DNA of 64,000 bases from JAXLRU01 sp046330935 (lineage in GTDB: Bacteria > Actinomycetota > Actinomycetes > Actinomycetales > Kineosporiaceae). A program made the translations under genes and the position numbers. Shown here piece by piece: positions 9,277 through 17,429 of the stretch (position 1 is its first letter; each line of letters opens with the position of its first letter). The DNA lies in contig JAXLRU010000003.1 of NCBI GenBank assembly GCA_046330935.1, forward strand, positions 434,001-498,000. Reading direction: 5' to 3'. A model generated the notes under the pieces. It was not told where the DNA came from and made no database searches. It worked only from the letters and a program-made list of their open reading frames with translations.

Positions 9277-10221
9277 TCGGCGTGGCGGCAGCGGGACGAC
9301 GTCGAGGTCCTCGGCGGCGTGCACCGGCCCGCCGAACTCGGCCGCGGCCTCGACGGCGAAGGGCTCCCCGGAGTCGCCGTAGCGCCGCGAGAAGTGGGTC
9401 AGCACGAGCGAGCGCGCACCGGCCTGCGCCGCGATCCGCCCGGCCTCGCGCGCGGTGAGGTGGGCGTAGGCGGCGGCCAGCTCGGCGTCGGCGTCGAGGA
9501 AGGTCGCCTCGATCACGAGGACGTCGACGTCGCGGGCCAGCTCGACCGCGCCCTCGCACACCCGCGTGTCCATCACCACGGCCAGGGATTGGCCGCGCCG
9601 CGGCACGCTCACCTCGGCCAGGGTCACCCGCCCCGAGGCCGCCTCCAGCGTGCCGTCGCGCACGAGCCGCCCGACGTCCGGGCCCCACACCCCGCGCGCG
9701 GCGAGGGCGTCGGGCAGGAGGCTGACGCCGTCGGGCTCCTGGATCCGGTAGCCGACGGCGGGCACGCGGTGCTCGAGCGCGGCGGCCAGCAGGCGCGCCC
9801 CACCGGGCAGGGGCGCGACGCCGTCGACCTCGCCCAGTGGCGCGGGCACGGGACCGACGTCGACGGGTGCGGGGACGGCGAGCGCGGCGGCGTGCGGGTT
9901 GCTCGCCCCGCGCAGCCGCTCCAGGGCGTCCGCGGAGGCGGCAGGGAAGTGCAGCGACGCGGGGGCGGTGGCGCCGTCGAGCAGGCGCCGGTCGAGCACC
10001 CCGGGCAGGCCCAGGCAGTGGTCGCCGTGCAGGTGGGTGAGGCAGATCCGGTCGATCTCGGCGCCCGACACCCCGGCCCGCAGCATCTGCCGCTGGGTGC
10101 CCTCGCCGGGGTCGACGAGGACGCCCGCGCCGTCCCAGCGCACGAGGTACCCGTTGTGGTTGCGGGCCACGGTGGGGACCTGGGAGGCGGTGCCGAGGAC
10201 GACGAGCTCGCGGGCGGACAC
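9262..10221 (-). CDS. rnz: Ribonuclease Z
   Basis: 319-residue metallo-beta-lactamase-fold endonuclease that trims the 3' end of tRNA precursors. The zinc motif HLHGDH is at 63-68, with flanking VDPGEGTQRQML typical of RNase Z and a C-terminal LTHFSRRYGD where the last His ligand sits. Length fits the ~310-residue bacterial enzyme. The start is GTG 10221, with no other good in-frame start before MLRAG. The stop lies inside the third palindrome of the XRE operator region. Arylsulfatase-like MBL enzymes are the alternative but the HLHGDHCLGLPG context favours RNase Z. Confidence 0.85.
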   Translation of the reverse strand: MSARELVVLGTASQVPTVARNHNGYLVRWDGAGVLVDPGEGTQRQMLRAGVSGAEIDRICLTHLHGDHCLGLPGVLDRRLLDGATAPASLHFPAASADALERLRGASNPHAAALAVPAPVDVGPVPAPLGEVDGVAPLPGGARLLAAALEHRVPAVGYRIQEPDGVSLLPDALAARGVWGPDVGRLVRDGTLEAASGRVTLAEVSVPRRGQSLAVVMDTRVCEGAVELARDVDVLVIEATFLDADAELAAAYAHLTAREAGRIAAQAGARSLVLTHFSRRYGDSGEPFAVEAAAEFGGPVHAAEDLDVVPLPPRRVKPA

Positions 10222-10248
10222 GCGTGCACGGTAGCCCGGGTGCGGTGC

Positions 10249-11535
10249 CTACCCGGCGCTGAGCCGCTCCAGCTCGCCGATCTTGGTGCTGATCTCGTGC
10301 AGCCGCCCGGCGGCGGTCGACAGCGTGGCCAGCATCGAGCGCAGCGCGCCGGACTGGTCACCGATGGCGCCGGCGAGCGACCCGTTGTGCGAGGCCAGTT
10401 CCTCGACGCTGCCGGTGATCTCCGTGACCTGGTCGGCGGCGGCGGCGACCTGGGTGCGCACGTCGGTCAGCGTGCGGGTGATCGAGTCGGCGTTCTCGCC
10501 GGACTGCCGCGCGAGGTCCTTCACCTCGTTGGCGACGACGGCGAACCCCCGCCCGGCCTCCCCAGCCCGCGCGGACTCGATGGTGGCGTTGAGGGCGAGC
10601 AGGTTGGTCTGCTCGGCGATGGCCTGGATGACGTCGGAGGCCTGCATGATCTGCGCGCTGGAGGCGCCCAGCTGCGACATCAGCCGCGAGGTGTCCCCGG
10701 CCCGGTCGGCGACGACGCCCGTGATCCGGTCGGTGGCGCGGGCGGTGCTGAGCAGGTCGTCGAGGGCTGCCGACATGGCCTCGCCGGCGGCGGCGAGCGC
10801 GGCGGTGTCGGCGGCGATCTCCTCGGCGGTGGCGGCGACGATGCGGGCCTGGGTGGCCACGGCCTCGGTGAGCCGCTGGCGTTCGGCCAGCTCGGCGGCG
10901 GCCCGCCGGGCCTGCTGCGCCTCCTGGTCGCGGCGCTGCTCCTGCGCGCGCTCCTGCGCGGCCAGGCCCTCGGCCTGGGCGGCGAGGGCGGCACGGTTGG
11001 CGGCGTCGAGGCGCCGGCGCAGCCAGTGCATGGCGTCGCACAGCAGGGCCAGGAGGACGCCGAGGGCGAGGGCCCGCGCCACCGCCTGCCCCAGGCCGAC
11101 GCCGTGGTCGAAGAGGACGACGAGGTCGGCGACGGCGATGAACCCGTAGGCGACGAGGTCGCCGATGTCGAGCGCGACGCCCGTCCACATGCCCAGGGCG
11201 GCCAGGGACGCGACGACGGGTGGCAGCGCCGCGGGCGCCTTGGCGGCGATGACGGCGACGACCAACCCGGCCACCCACGGGACGGCGCGCGCGAGCAGCA
11301 GCGGCGCTCGCGACCAGTCGATCCGGGTGAACGCGGCCCCGACGAGGACGGCCGCGGCACCCGGCCCGATCGTCCACCACCGCTGCGTGGAGGGAACCGT
11401 GATCGCGAACAGGCACAGGCACGCCCCGCAGGCCGCCCACAGCGGACCGAGGAGTCGGCCGGACAGGCTGAGGTCGTCCCCGGCGCGGGCAGGGCGCGCG
11501 GGAACGCCGGCCGAGGACGGCGCATGATCGGACAT
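10249..11535 (-). CDS. Methyl-accepting chemotaxis protein with membrane-embedded sensor
   Basis: About 428 residues. The N-terminal half has about six hydrophobic helices with no sizeable extracytoplasmic sensor domain and no recognisable HAMP domain; a long coiled coil rich in Ala/Gln/Glu/Arg follows, then the MCP signalling domain with the conserved hairpin tip AEQTNLLALNATIESARAGE and GRGFAVVANEVKDLARQS. It would relay a signal to CheA/CheW, none of which is in this window. Start uncertain: ATG 11535 or 11544; the reading frame stays open to 11730 but that part lacks MCP-like sequence. Confidence 0.85.
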   Translation of the reverse strand: MSDHAPSSAGVPARPARAGDDLSLSGRLLGPLWAACGACLCLFAITVPSTQRWWTIGPGAAAVLVGAAFTRIDWSRAPLLLARAVPWVAGLVVAVIAAKAPAALPPVVASLAALGMWTGVALDIGDLVAYGFIAVADLVVLFDHGVGLGQAVARALALGVLLALLCDAMHWLRRRLDAANRAALAAQAEGLAAQERAQEQRRDQEAQQARRAAAELAERQRLTEAVATQARIVAATAEEIAADTAALAAAGEAMSAALDDLLSTARATDRITGVVADRAGDTSRLMSQLGASSAQIMQASDVIQAIAEQTNLLALNATIESARAGEAGRGFAVVANEVKDLARQSGENADSITRTLTDVRTQVAAAADQVTEITGSVEELASHNGSLAGAIGDQSGALRSMLATLSTAAGRLHEISTKIGELERLSAG

Positions 11536-11951
11536 GCGCCCCATGTCGGCGCGATCACCCTCGATCTTGACGGGCGCAAGGCGGTCGACGTCGCCGCTGT
11601 GGGTGGGCGCGGCACGACCGGAGGTCCCCCGGACGCCCTCCCGATGGCGACGCAGAGTGACGATCATGGGGTCGCGAAGGGTCCCGACGTCGCTCGGTGA
11701 ACCCCGGGACTTCCGTCCCTGGTGATCCATGACGCGTCCGTGCTGGGAAACCCTAGATCATCCGAGTACCCGCAGGCAACGACCGGAAAAACGGCGAATG
11801 ACCGTTCCTGAACCGGCGGCGGTGCCTTGTCGGCCGTCCGGGCAGGAGTGCCGCCCGCGGGCTTGTCTCGGCCCGCCTCCGCTACCTAATGTGACCGTGA
11901 CGGGCGTGCGTCCGCGCCCGGCCCCCACGCCGCGCCCGAGAGGGGACCCCG
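11536..11951. other. Intergenic region, 416 bp
   Basis: Divergent upstream region of the chemotaxis receptor and the GH3-like gene. It holds a degenerate copy of the dispersed palindrome at 11785-11808; otherwise I see no gene or clear promoter. The frame open upstream of the receptor here is Arg/Pro-rich and not convincing as protein. Confidence 0.5.
11785..11808 (+). repeat. Degenerate copy of the dispersed palindrome
   Basis: Hairpin starting GGAAAAACGG and ending CCGTTCC. The 14 bases AAAAACGGCGAATG (11787-11800) are identical to 37847-37860 in copy B, but the right half diverges and the element is shorter. Confidence 0.45.
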
Positions 11952-13628
11952 ATGGACGAGGCTGTGTTCCGGGCCGAGGTGGCCCGTGCGCGGGAGTCGC
12001 TGCGCGCGGAGCTCGGCGACGTCCACGCCGCCCAGCACGCCGTCCTCACCCGCGTCCTCGCCGCCAACGCCGACGCCCGGTTCGGCCGCGAGCACGGCTT
12101 CGCGCGGCTGCGCGACCTGGCGGCCTACCGCCGCGCGGTGCCGATCCGCGACGACGTGTCGATGCGTCGCTGGACCGAGGCCGCCGCGCGGGGCGAGCGG
12201 TCGGTCCTGACCAGCCAGGAGCCGACCCTCTTCTTCCGCGGTCGCGAGGCCGGCTGCGCGCGGGTCGTGCCCGTGACGCCCCGGTACGTGCACGAGGTGG
12301 TCCTGCCCCTCGCGTACGCGGCGGCCGCGCCCTTCCTGCAGGTGCCCGACGCCCTCGCGCGGCGCGACGCCGTCTTCACGCTCAACTGGGACCCGTCGGC
12401 GCCCTCGGGCCGCACCCCGGCCGGGCGGCCCGTCGTCGGGCCCGCGGAGCTCGACGCCGTCCGCGCGTTCGACGCCCCCGCCCCCCTGGAGCCCGGCCGC
12501 GACGCGCCGTGGATGCAGCTGCCCGTTCGCGTGGCCGCCGACGACTGGCTGGAACGCCTCTACCTGCGGCTGCGGGTCGCGGCCGCCTCCGACGTCCAGG
12601 TCATCGCCGCCGCCGACGCCGCCCAGCTCGCGGGCCTGGCCGACCTGCTCGACGTCGTCGCCGAGCGCCTGGTGCGCGACCTGCACGACGGCACCCTCTC
12701 GGGCGTGGACCTCGGCGATCCGCGCCCCGACCTCGCCGCCGCCCTGCAGCGCCAGGCCGACGCCGCCGGTCGGCTGCTGCCCGCCCACGTGTGGCCCCGG
12801 CTGCGGCTGCTGCACTGCTCGCCGGTCGGCCTGGCCGCCGTCTTCCTGCCCCGCCTGCGCGAGCAGTTCGGGGTGGGGGTGGCCGCGGGCTACGCGCCGG
12901 TGGGCTCGGCCGACGCGATGCTGGGCGCGCCCCTGGACCGCCACGCCCGCGCCGTCACCGCCGCCGTCGGGCGGGTGCTGTTCGAGTTCGTCGGCGTCGA
13001 CGACGAGATCACCCCCGACACCGACACCCTCGCCGCATGGGAGGTGCAGGCCGGCAAGGAGTACCAGGTGGTGATCACCCACGTGGGCGGCGCCTACCGC
13101 TACCGGCTCGACGACGTCGTCCGGGTCGTGGACGTCGTGCGCGGGGTGCCGCGGCTCGAACCGGTGGGCAGCGCCGTCCCGCACGTCGTGGCCGGGGTGC
13201 CGCTGCGCGAGTCGCACGTGGTCCGCGCCGCCGTGATGGCGGGTGAACGCACCGGGATCGAGCTGCGCAACCTGCGCTGCCGCGACGCCGAGGGCGAGCC
13301 CCGCTACGAGCTGCTCGTGGAGGGCTGGCAGCCCCTGGACGCCGAGGACCGCGAGCTGCTCGCCGCCGCCTTCGACTCCGAGCTCGCCCGCGCGAGCTCG
13401 GAGTACGCCGAGGCCCGCGACGAGGCGCGGTTGCGGCCCGTCCGGCTGGTCGAGGCCCCGACCGGCACGTTCGCGGCGCACTGGCGACGCCGCGTCGAGC
13501 GCGGGACGCCCCCGCCGCAGGCGACCGACCGCGTCTTCGAGCGGGCGCCGGCGCTGTGGGCGGCCGCCGCGGCCGGCTCCACGGGCGGGGACGTCGTCGA
13601 CGTGCGGCAGCGGTCCCGGGTGCGGTAG
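11952..13628 (+). CDS. GH3-family acyl-adenylating protein
   Basis: 558-residue member of the GH3 family (plant auxin-responsive acyl-acid amido synthetases and their bacterial relatives), a branch of the ANL adenylating enzymes that activates a carboxylate with ATP and may join it to an amine. Support: N-terminal AQHAVLTRVLAANADARFGREHGF, typical of the family start, and the C-terminal GAYRYRLDDVVRVVD, equivalent to the GLYRYRLGD motif, followed by a small C-terminal domain containing ERTGIELRNLRC. Start ATG 11952 has GAGGGG about 6 bases upstream. It stands alone, so the substrate cannot be inferred. Confidence 0.8.
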   Translation: MDEAVFRAEVARARESLRAELGDVHAAQHAVLTRVLAANADARFGREHGFARLRDLAAYRRAVPIRDDVSMRRWTEAAARGERSVLTSQEPTLFFRGREAGCARVVPVTPRYVHEVVLPLAYAAAAPFLQVPDALARRDAVFTLNWDPSAPSGRTPAGRPVVGPAELDAVRAFDAPAPLEPGRDAPWMQLPVRVAADDWLERLYLRLRVAAASDVQVIAAADAAQLAGLADLLDVVAERLVRDLHDGTLSGVDLGDPRPDLAAALQRQADAAGRLLPAHVWPRLRLLHCSPVGLAAVFLPRLREQFGVGVAAGYAPVGSADAMLGAPLDRHARAVTAAVGRVLFEFVGVDDEITPDTDTLAAWEVQAGKEYQVVITHVGGAYRYRLDDVVRVVDVVRGVPRLEPVGSAVPHVVAGVPLRESHVVRAAVMAGERTGIELRNLRCRDAEGEPRYELLVEGWQPLDAEDRELLAAAFDSELARASSEYAEARDEARLRPVRLVEAPTGTFAAHWRRRVERGTPPPQATDRVFERAPALWAAAAAGSTGGDVVDVRQRSRVR

Positions 13629-13640
13629 GGCGGGCCGAAG

Positions 13641-13755
13641 CTGCTCCTTGTCGCGTGGATCTCCTGCTACTTGTAGCGTAGAAGTCCTGCTAGTTGTCGC
13701 GTGGATGTCCTGCTACTTGTAGCGTAAGAGTCCTGCTCCTTGTAGCTTTACGCAG
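13641..13755 (+). repeat. Five 23-bp tandem repeats abutting a start codon
   Basis: Copies begin with CTGCT at 13641, 13664, 13687, 13710 and 13733, an exact 23-bp period, and the fifth ends at the base before the GTG start of the DUF4143 ATPase. Copies 2 and 4 contain the perfect inverted repeat GCTAC-TT-GTAGC; copies 1 and 3 have the variant TTGTCGCGTGGAT. The region is visibly less GC-rich than its surroundings. Probable operator array or regulatory leader. Confidence 0.85.
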
Positions 13756-15051
13756 GTGGACGGTACGTTCGACACCTACGGCCGACGAGTGGTGGACGCG
13801 GAGCTGGACGAGCTCCTGCCCCACCTTCCTGCGATAGCCCTCGACGGTCCGAGAGGGGTCGGCAAGACCAGTACGGCGCTTCGGCGTGCGGGTACGGTCT
13901 ACCGCCTCGACGTGGAGGAGGAACGGCTTCTGCTCGCAGCAGATCCGGGCCGGCTGGACTCGGCGGCTCCGCCCGTGGTCATCGACGAGTGGCAGCGACT
14001 TCCGGAGGTCTGGGACAGGGTGCGTCGCAGCGTCGACGCGCATCGTGGCGGCGGCCGCTTCCTGCTCACCGGCTCGGCTGCCCCCGTCGAGGCGCCCGTC
14101 CACTCCGGCGCCGGGCGCATCGTGAGCTTGCGGATGCGGCCCCTCGCCCTGGCCGAGCGGGGGGTCGGTCCGGCCGCCGTCTCTCTCCGGCAGCTCCTCG
14201 CCGGGACGCGCCCGGTGATCGACGGGGACACGGACGTCGATCTCCCGCGCTACGTGGACGAGATCCTGGCGTCCGGTCTGCCCGGGCTGCGAACCCTCCC
14301 GCCACGCGCGCGTCGGGCCGCCCTGGGGGGCTATCTGGATGCAGTCGTCCAGCAGGACGTGCCTGAGCAGGGGCTCCTCGTGCGCAGGCCCGAGACCCTG
14401 CGGGCATGGTTGACCGCCTACGGCGCGGCGACGGCCACGATCACCTCGTACTCCCACATCCTCGAGGCGGCGACCCCGGGCCTGGCGGACAAGCCGGCAC
14501 GCTCGACGGTGACGCAGTACCGAGACGTGCTCACGCAGCTGTGGCTGCTCGATCCCGTTCCCGGCTGGCTGCCGTCGGGGACGGCGCTGGGGCGTCTCGC
14601 CAACGCCCCGAAGCATCACCTCGCCGATCCTGCGCTGGCCGCGCATCTTCTCGGCGCAACCGAGGCGTCACTGCTGGACCGTGGATCCGCTCCGGGTGAC
14701 GTGGCCGGCGTAGCCCGGGACCAGCCGCTCCTCGGAGCCCTCTTCGAGTCCCTCGTGGCACTGTCCGTCCGCGTGTACGCCCAGGCTGCGGAGGCCCGCG
14801 TCGGGCACCTGCGCACCCGCAACGGCGACCACGAGATCGACGTGATCGTCGAAGGGCCGGACCGGCGCGTCGTCGCCTTCGAGGTCAAGCTCGCACGGAC
14901 GGTGGGGGACGCCGACGTGAAGCACCTGCGGTGGCTCGCGGAGCGGCTGGGCGACGGGCTCGCCGACGCCGTGATCGTCACGACGGGCAGCCACGCGTAT
15001 CGGCGTCCTGACGGGATCGCCGTGGTGCCCGCTGCCCTGCTCGGCCCGTGA
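13756..15051 (+). CDS. AAA_14 / DUF4143 ATP-binding protein
   Basis: 431-residue ATPase. N-terminal AAA_14 domain with Walker A GPRGVGKTS (31-39) and Walker B VVIDEWQRLP, then sensor-like LLTGSAAP; C-terminal DUF4143 domain with nuclease-fold-like residues (RTRNGDHEIDVIV, then FEVKLA), resembling the D-x-ExK core of PD-(D/E)XK enzymes. Function of this common, often horizontally moved family is unsettled. GTG 13756 is chosen because homologues start close to RRVVDAELDELLP; there is no ribosome site, the five 23-bp repeats run up to it, and leaderless translation is possible. GC content is lower than neighbours, suggesting transfer. Confidence 0.85.
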   Translation: MDGTFDTYGRRVVDAELDELLPHLPAIALDGPRGVGKTSTALRRAGTVYRLDVEEERLLLAADPGRLDSAAPPVVIDEWQRLPEVWDRVRRSVDAHRGGGRFLLTGSAAPVEAPVHSGAGRIVSLRMRPLALAERGVGPAAVSLRQLLAGTRPVIDGDTDVDLPRYVDEILASGLPGLRTLPPRARRAALGGYLDAVVQQDVPEQGLLVRRPETLRAWLTAYGAATATITSYSHILEAATPGLADKPARSTVTQYRDVLTQLWLLDPVPGWLPSGTALGRLANAPKHHLADPALAAHLLGATEASLLDRGSAPGDVAGVARDQPLLGALFESLVALSVRVYAQAAEARVGHLRTRNGDHEIDVIVEGPDRRVVAFEVKLARTVGDADVKHLRWLAERLGDGLADAVIVTTGSHAYRRPDGIAVVPAALLGP

Positions 15052-15066
15052 CGGACGGCCGCGGGC

Positions 15067-15534
15067 TCACAGGGCCAGGGTCAGGTACGTGCTCAGGGGG
15101 TCGTCGGTGTAGTCGGCGAACGGCGGGCAGGGCGCGAACCCGTGTGCGGTGTAGAGGGCCCGCGCGGCGGCGAAGTGCTCGGCCGACCCGGTCTCCAGGC
15201 TGAGCCGCCGGTAGCCACGCGAGCGCGCCTCGTCGATCAGGTGCCGCAGCAGCAGCGACGCGATTCCCTGACGGCGTCGCGCCGGGTCGGTGCGCATCGA
15301 CTTCACCTCGGCGTGCGCGGGGTCGAGCTCCTTCAGCGCCCCGCACCCGACCAGGACGCCGTCGTCGTCGCGGACGGTCCAGAACGTCACCTCGCGGCGC
15401 CGCAACTCCTCCAGCCCGAGCGCGTGGACGCTGTCGGGCGGGGACTGCGCGTGCATCTGGGCGAGGTGCTCGGCGAGGAACCGGGCGACGTCGTCGCCGG
15501 TGAGGTCGTCACGCTCGATCCGCATGGCCCCCAT
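15067..15534 (-). CDS. GNAT-family N-acetyltransferase
   Basis: 155-residue acetyl-CoA-dependent acetyltransferase resembling the YsnE/ElaA-like group. The core motif A is KSMRTDPARRRQGIASLLL (acetyl-CoA pyrophosphate loop RRRQGIA) and the C-terminal ARALYTAHGFAPC is the usual GNAT end. Start ATG 15534 has GGGGA upstream; ATG 15525 is also possible. The substrate is unknown; it faces the DUF4143 gene tail to tail. Confidence 0.85.
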   Translation of the reverse strand: MGAMRIERDDLTGDDVARFLAEHLAQMHAQSPPDSVHALGLEELRRREVTFWTVRDDDGVLVGCGALKELDPAHAEVKSMRTDPARRRQGIASLLLRHLIDEARSRGYRRLSLETGSAEHFAAARALYTAHGFAPCPPFADYTDDPLSTYLTLAL

Positions 15535-15646
15535 GGTCGCCGATCCCCGGACGCCCCGAGTGGGGGACCCCAGCGCGGCGGCACTCCCCTCGCAGTGCCG
15601 CCGCGCCCGTCCGTCTCCCGCGCCGGCACCGTGGTGGAGGTGCCGG

Positions 15647-16819
15647 TCAGTCGCCCTTCACGTTCACGACCTGCCGCAGCGTGTGCCGGATCTCGACGAG
15701 GTCGGCGGCGTCGGCCATGACCTGGTCGATGTCCTTGTACGCGGCGGGGATCTCGTCGAGGAACGCGTCGGTGTCGCGGTACTCGATGCCCTTCATCGCC
15801 GTCCGGAGGTCCTCGCGGGTGAACCGCTTGCGCGCGGCCGACCGCGAGAACATCCGCCCCGCCCCGTGCGGCGAGGAGTTCAGCGCCACGGGGTTGCCGA
15901 GGCCCGACACGACGTAGGACGCCGTCCCCATCGAGCCCGGGATCAGCCCCGGCGCCCCCTGCCCGGCGAAGATCGCGCCCTTGCGGGACAGCCATACCTC
16001 ACGCCCGAAGTGGGTCTCCTTCTGCGTGAAGTTGTGGTGGCAGTTGATCCGCTCGTGCTCGACGACGTCGGCCGCGAGGAAGTCCGAGACGCACGCGATC
16101 ACCCGGTCCATCATCTCCTCGCGGTTGAGCAGGGCGAAGTGCTGCGCCCAGCCCAGGTCGCGGATGTAGGCGCCGAACTCGGGCGTCCCCTCGGCCAGGT
16201 AGGCGAGGTCGGGGTCGGGCAGCCGGATCCAGTAGGCGTCCATCAGCCGCTGCGCGACGGCGATGTGCCGCTGCGCCATCTTGTTGCCGACGCCCCGCGA
16301 ACCCGAGTGCAGGAACAGCCACACCCGTTCCAGCTCGTCGAGGGTGACCTCGATGAAGTGGTTGCCCGAGCCGAGCGTGCCCAGCTGCAGCCGCCAGTTG
16401 CCCGCGTACCGGTCGGGATCGACGTCGCGCTTGGCGGCCAGCGCCTCCAGCTCCTCGACCCGCGCCGCCGCCGTCGCCGTCACCGTCGTGTTGTAGACGC
16501 CGGCCGACAGCGGCACCGCCTTCTCGATCGCCACCCGCAGCGGCGCCAGCGAGCCCTTGACGTCGAGCTCGTCGCGCGTGAACTGCGTCCGGACGGCGAT
16601 CATCCCGCAGCCGATGTCGACCCCCACCGCGGCCGGCATGACCGCGCCGAGGGTCGGGATCACCGACCCGACGGTCGCGCCCTTGCCGAGGTGCGCGTCG
16701 GGCATCAGGGCCAGGTGCGGATGGATGAACGGCATGGCCGAGGTGCGCTCGGCCTGCTCGCGGGTCGTGGGTTCGAGGACGGAGGCCCAGCTCAGCAGCT
16801 TCTTGTTGATCTTCTCCAT
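15647..16819 (-). CDS. rtcB: RtcB-family RNA ligase
   Basis: 390-residue Mn/GTP-dependent RNA ligase that joins 2',3'-cyclic phosphate (3'-phosphate) and 5'-OH RNA ends in RNA repair. Metal-binding residues are visible in GVDIGCGM (Asp68, Cys71), GSGNHFIE (His154) and LHSGSRG (His171), with INCHHNF at 258-263; the guanylated His is in SSPHGAGR (His318). It is the shorter, intein-free type. ATG 16819 follows a perfect ribosome site GGAGGTGCGCC. No archease or rtcA lies nearby. A 92-bp tandem repeat array begins 150 bp upstream. Confidence 0.92.
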   Translation of the reverse strand: MEKINKKLLSWASVLEPTTREQAERTSAMPFIHPHLALMPDAHLGKGATVGSVIPTLGAVMPAAVGVDIGCGMIAVRTQFTRDELDVKGSLAPLRVAIEKAVPLSAGVYNTTVTATAAARVEELEALAAKRDVDPDRYAGNWRLQLGTLGSGNHFIEVTLDELERVWLFLHSGSRGVGNKMAQRHIAVAQRLMDAYWIRLPDPDLAYLAEGTPEFGAYIRDLGWAQHFALLNREEMMDRVIACVSDFLAADVVEHERINCHHNFTQKETHFGREVWLSRKGAIFAGQGAPGLIPGSMGTASYVVSGLGNPVALNSSPHGAGRMFSRSAARKRFTREDLRTAMKGIEYRDTDAFLDEIPAAYKDIDQVMADAADLVEIRHTLRQVVNVKGD

Positions 16820-16969
16820 GGCGCACCTCCCGGGGCGTCGAGGGCTGGTTCACGAGGGCCGGTCGGGCGACCGGCCGGGGACGACTGTGACGCCTCGCCC
16901 TCTGCGGCGGCCACTGCATTTCCCTACCCCCGCGGTCGCCGCTCTCACCGGACCCTCCGGGCGACACCG

Positions 16970-17373
16970 TCCGCCGCAGATGCTCCGCGGACGGCCTGCG
17001 GCGTGCGGCCAGGGCCGAGCTGCCCAGCCGTTGCCCGCTCTCGGGACGGTCTGCGACGCAATCCGCCGCAGATGCTCCGCGGACGGCCTGCGGCGTGAGG
17101 CGAGGGCCGAGCCGCCCAGCCCTTGCCCGCTCTCGGGACGGTCTGCGACACAGTCCGCTGCAGATGCTCCGCGGACGGCCTGCGGCGTGCGGCCAGGGCT
17201 GAGCCGCCCAGCCGTTGCCCGCTCTCGGGACGGTCTGCGACACAGTCCGCCGCAGATGCTCCACGGACGGCCTGCGGCGTGAGGCGAGGGCTGAGCCGCC
17301 CAGCCGTTGCCCGCTCTCGGGACGGTCTGCGACGCAATCCGCTGCAGATGCTCCGCGGACGGCCCCGGGCGTG
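16970..17373. repeat. 92-bp tandem repeat array (4 full copies plus partial)
   Basis: Units start with TCCGCYGCAGATG at 16970, 17062, 17154, 17246 and 17338, an exact 92-bp period; the last breaks off near 17373. Each unit can form two hairpins: GCCGCAG...CTGCGGC enclosing the palindrome TCCGCGGA, and CCGTTGCCCG-CTCT-CGGGACGG. Because 92 is not a multiple of three the reading frame shifts from copy to copy, so this is not protein-coding. It lies between rtcB (start 16819, minus) and the end of the HAAS gene (17430). Confidence 0.9.
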
Positions 17374-17429
17374 AGGAACGACCAGAGCCCCGGCGAGCGG
17401 CGCGGCGGGCCCGAAGCCGACCGGCCCGC

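Noticed and set aside
16970..17373. 92-bp array as tRNA-like genes or a CRISPR array
   Set aside because: No T-loop GGTTCRA or CCA-type acceptor end on either strand, and no unique spacers between units.
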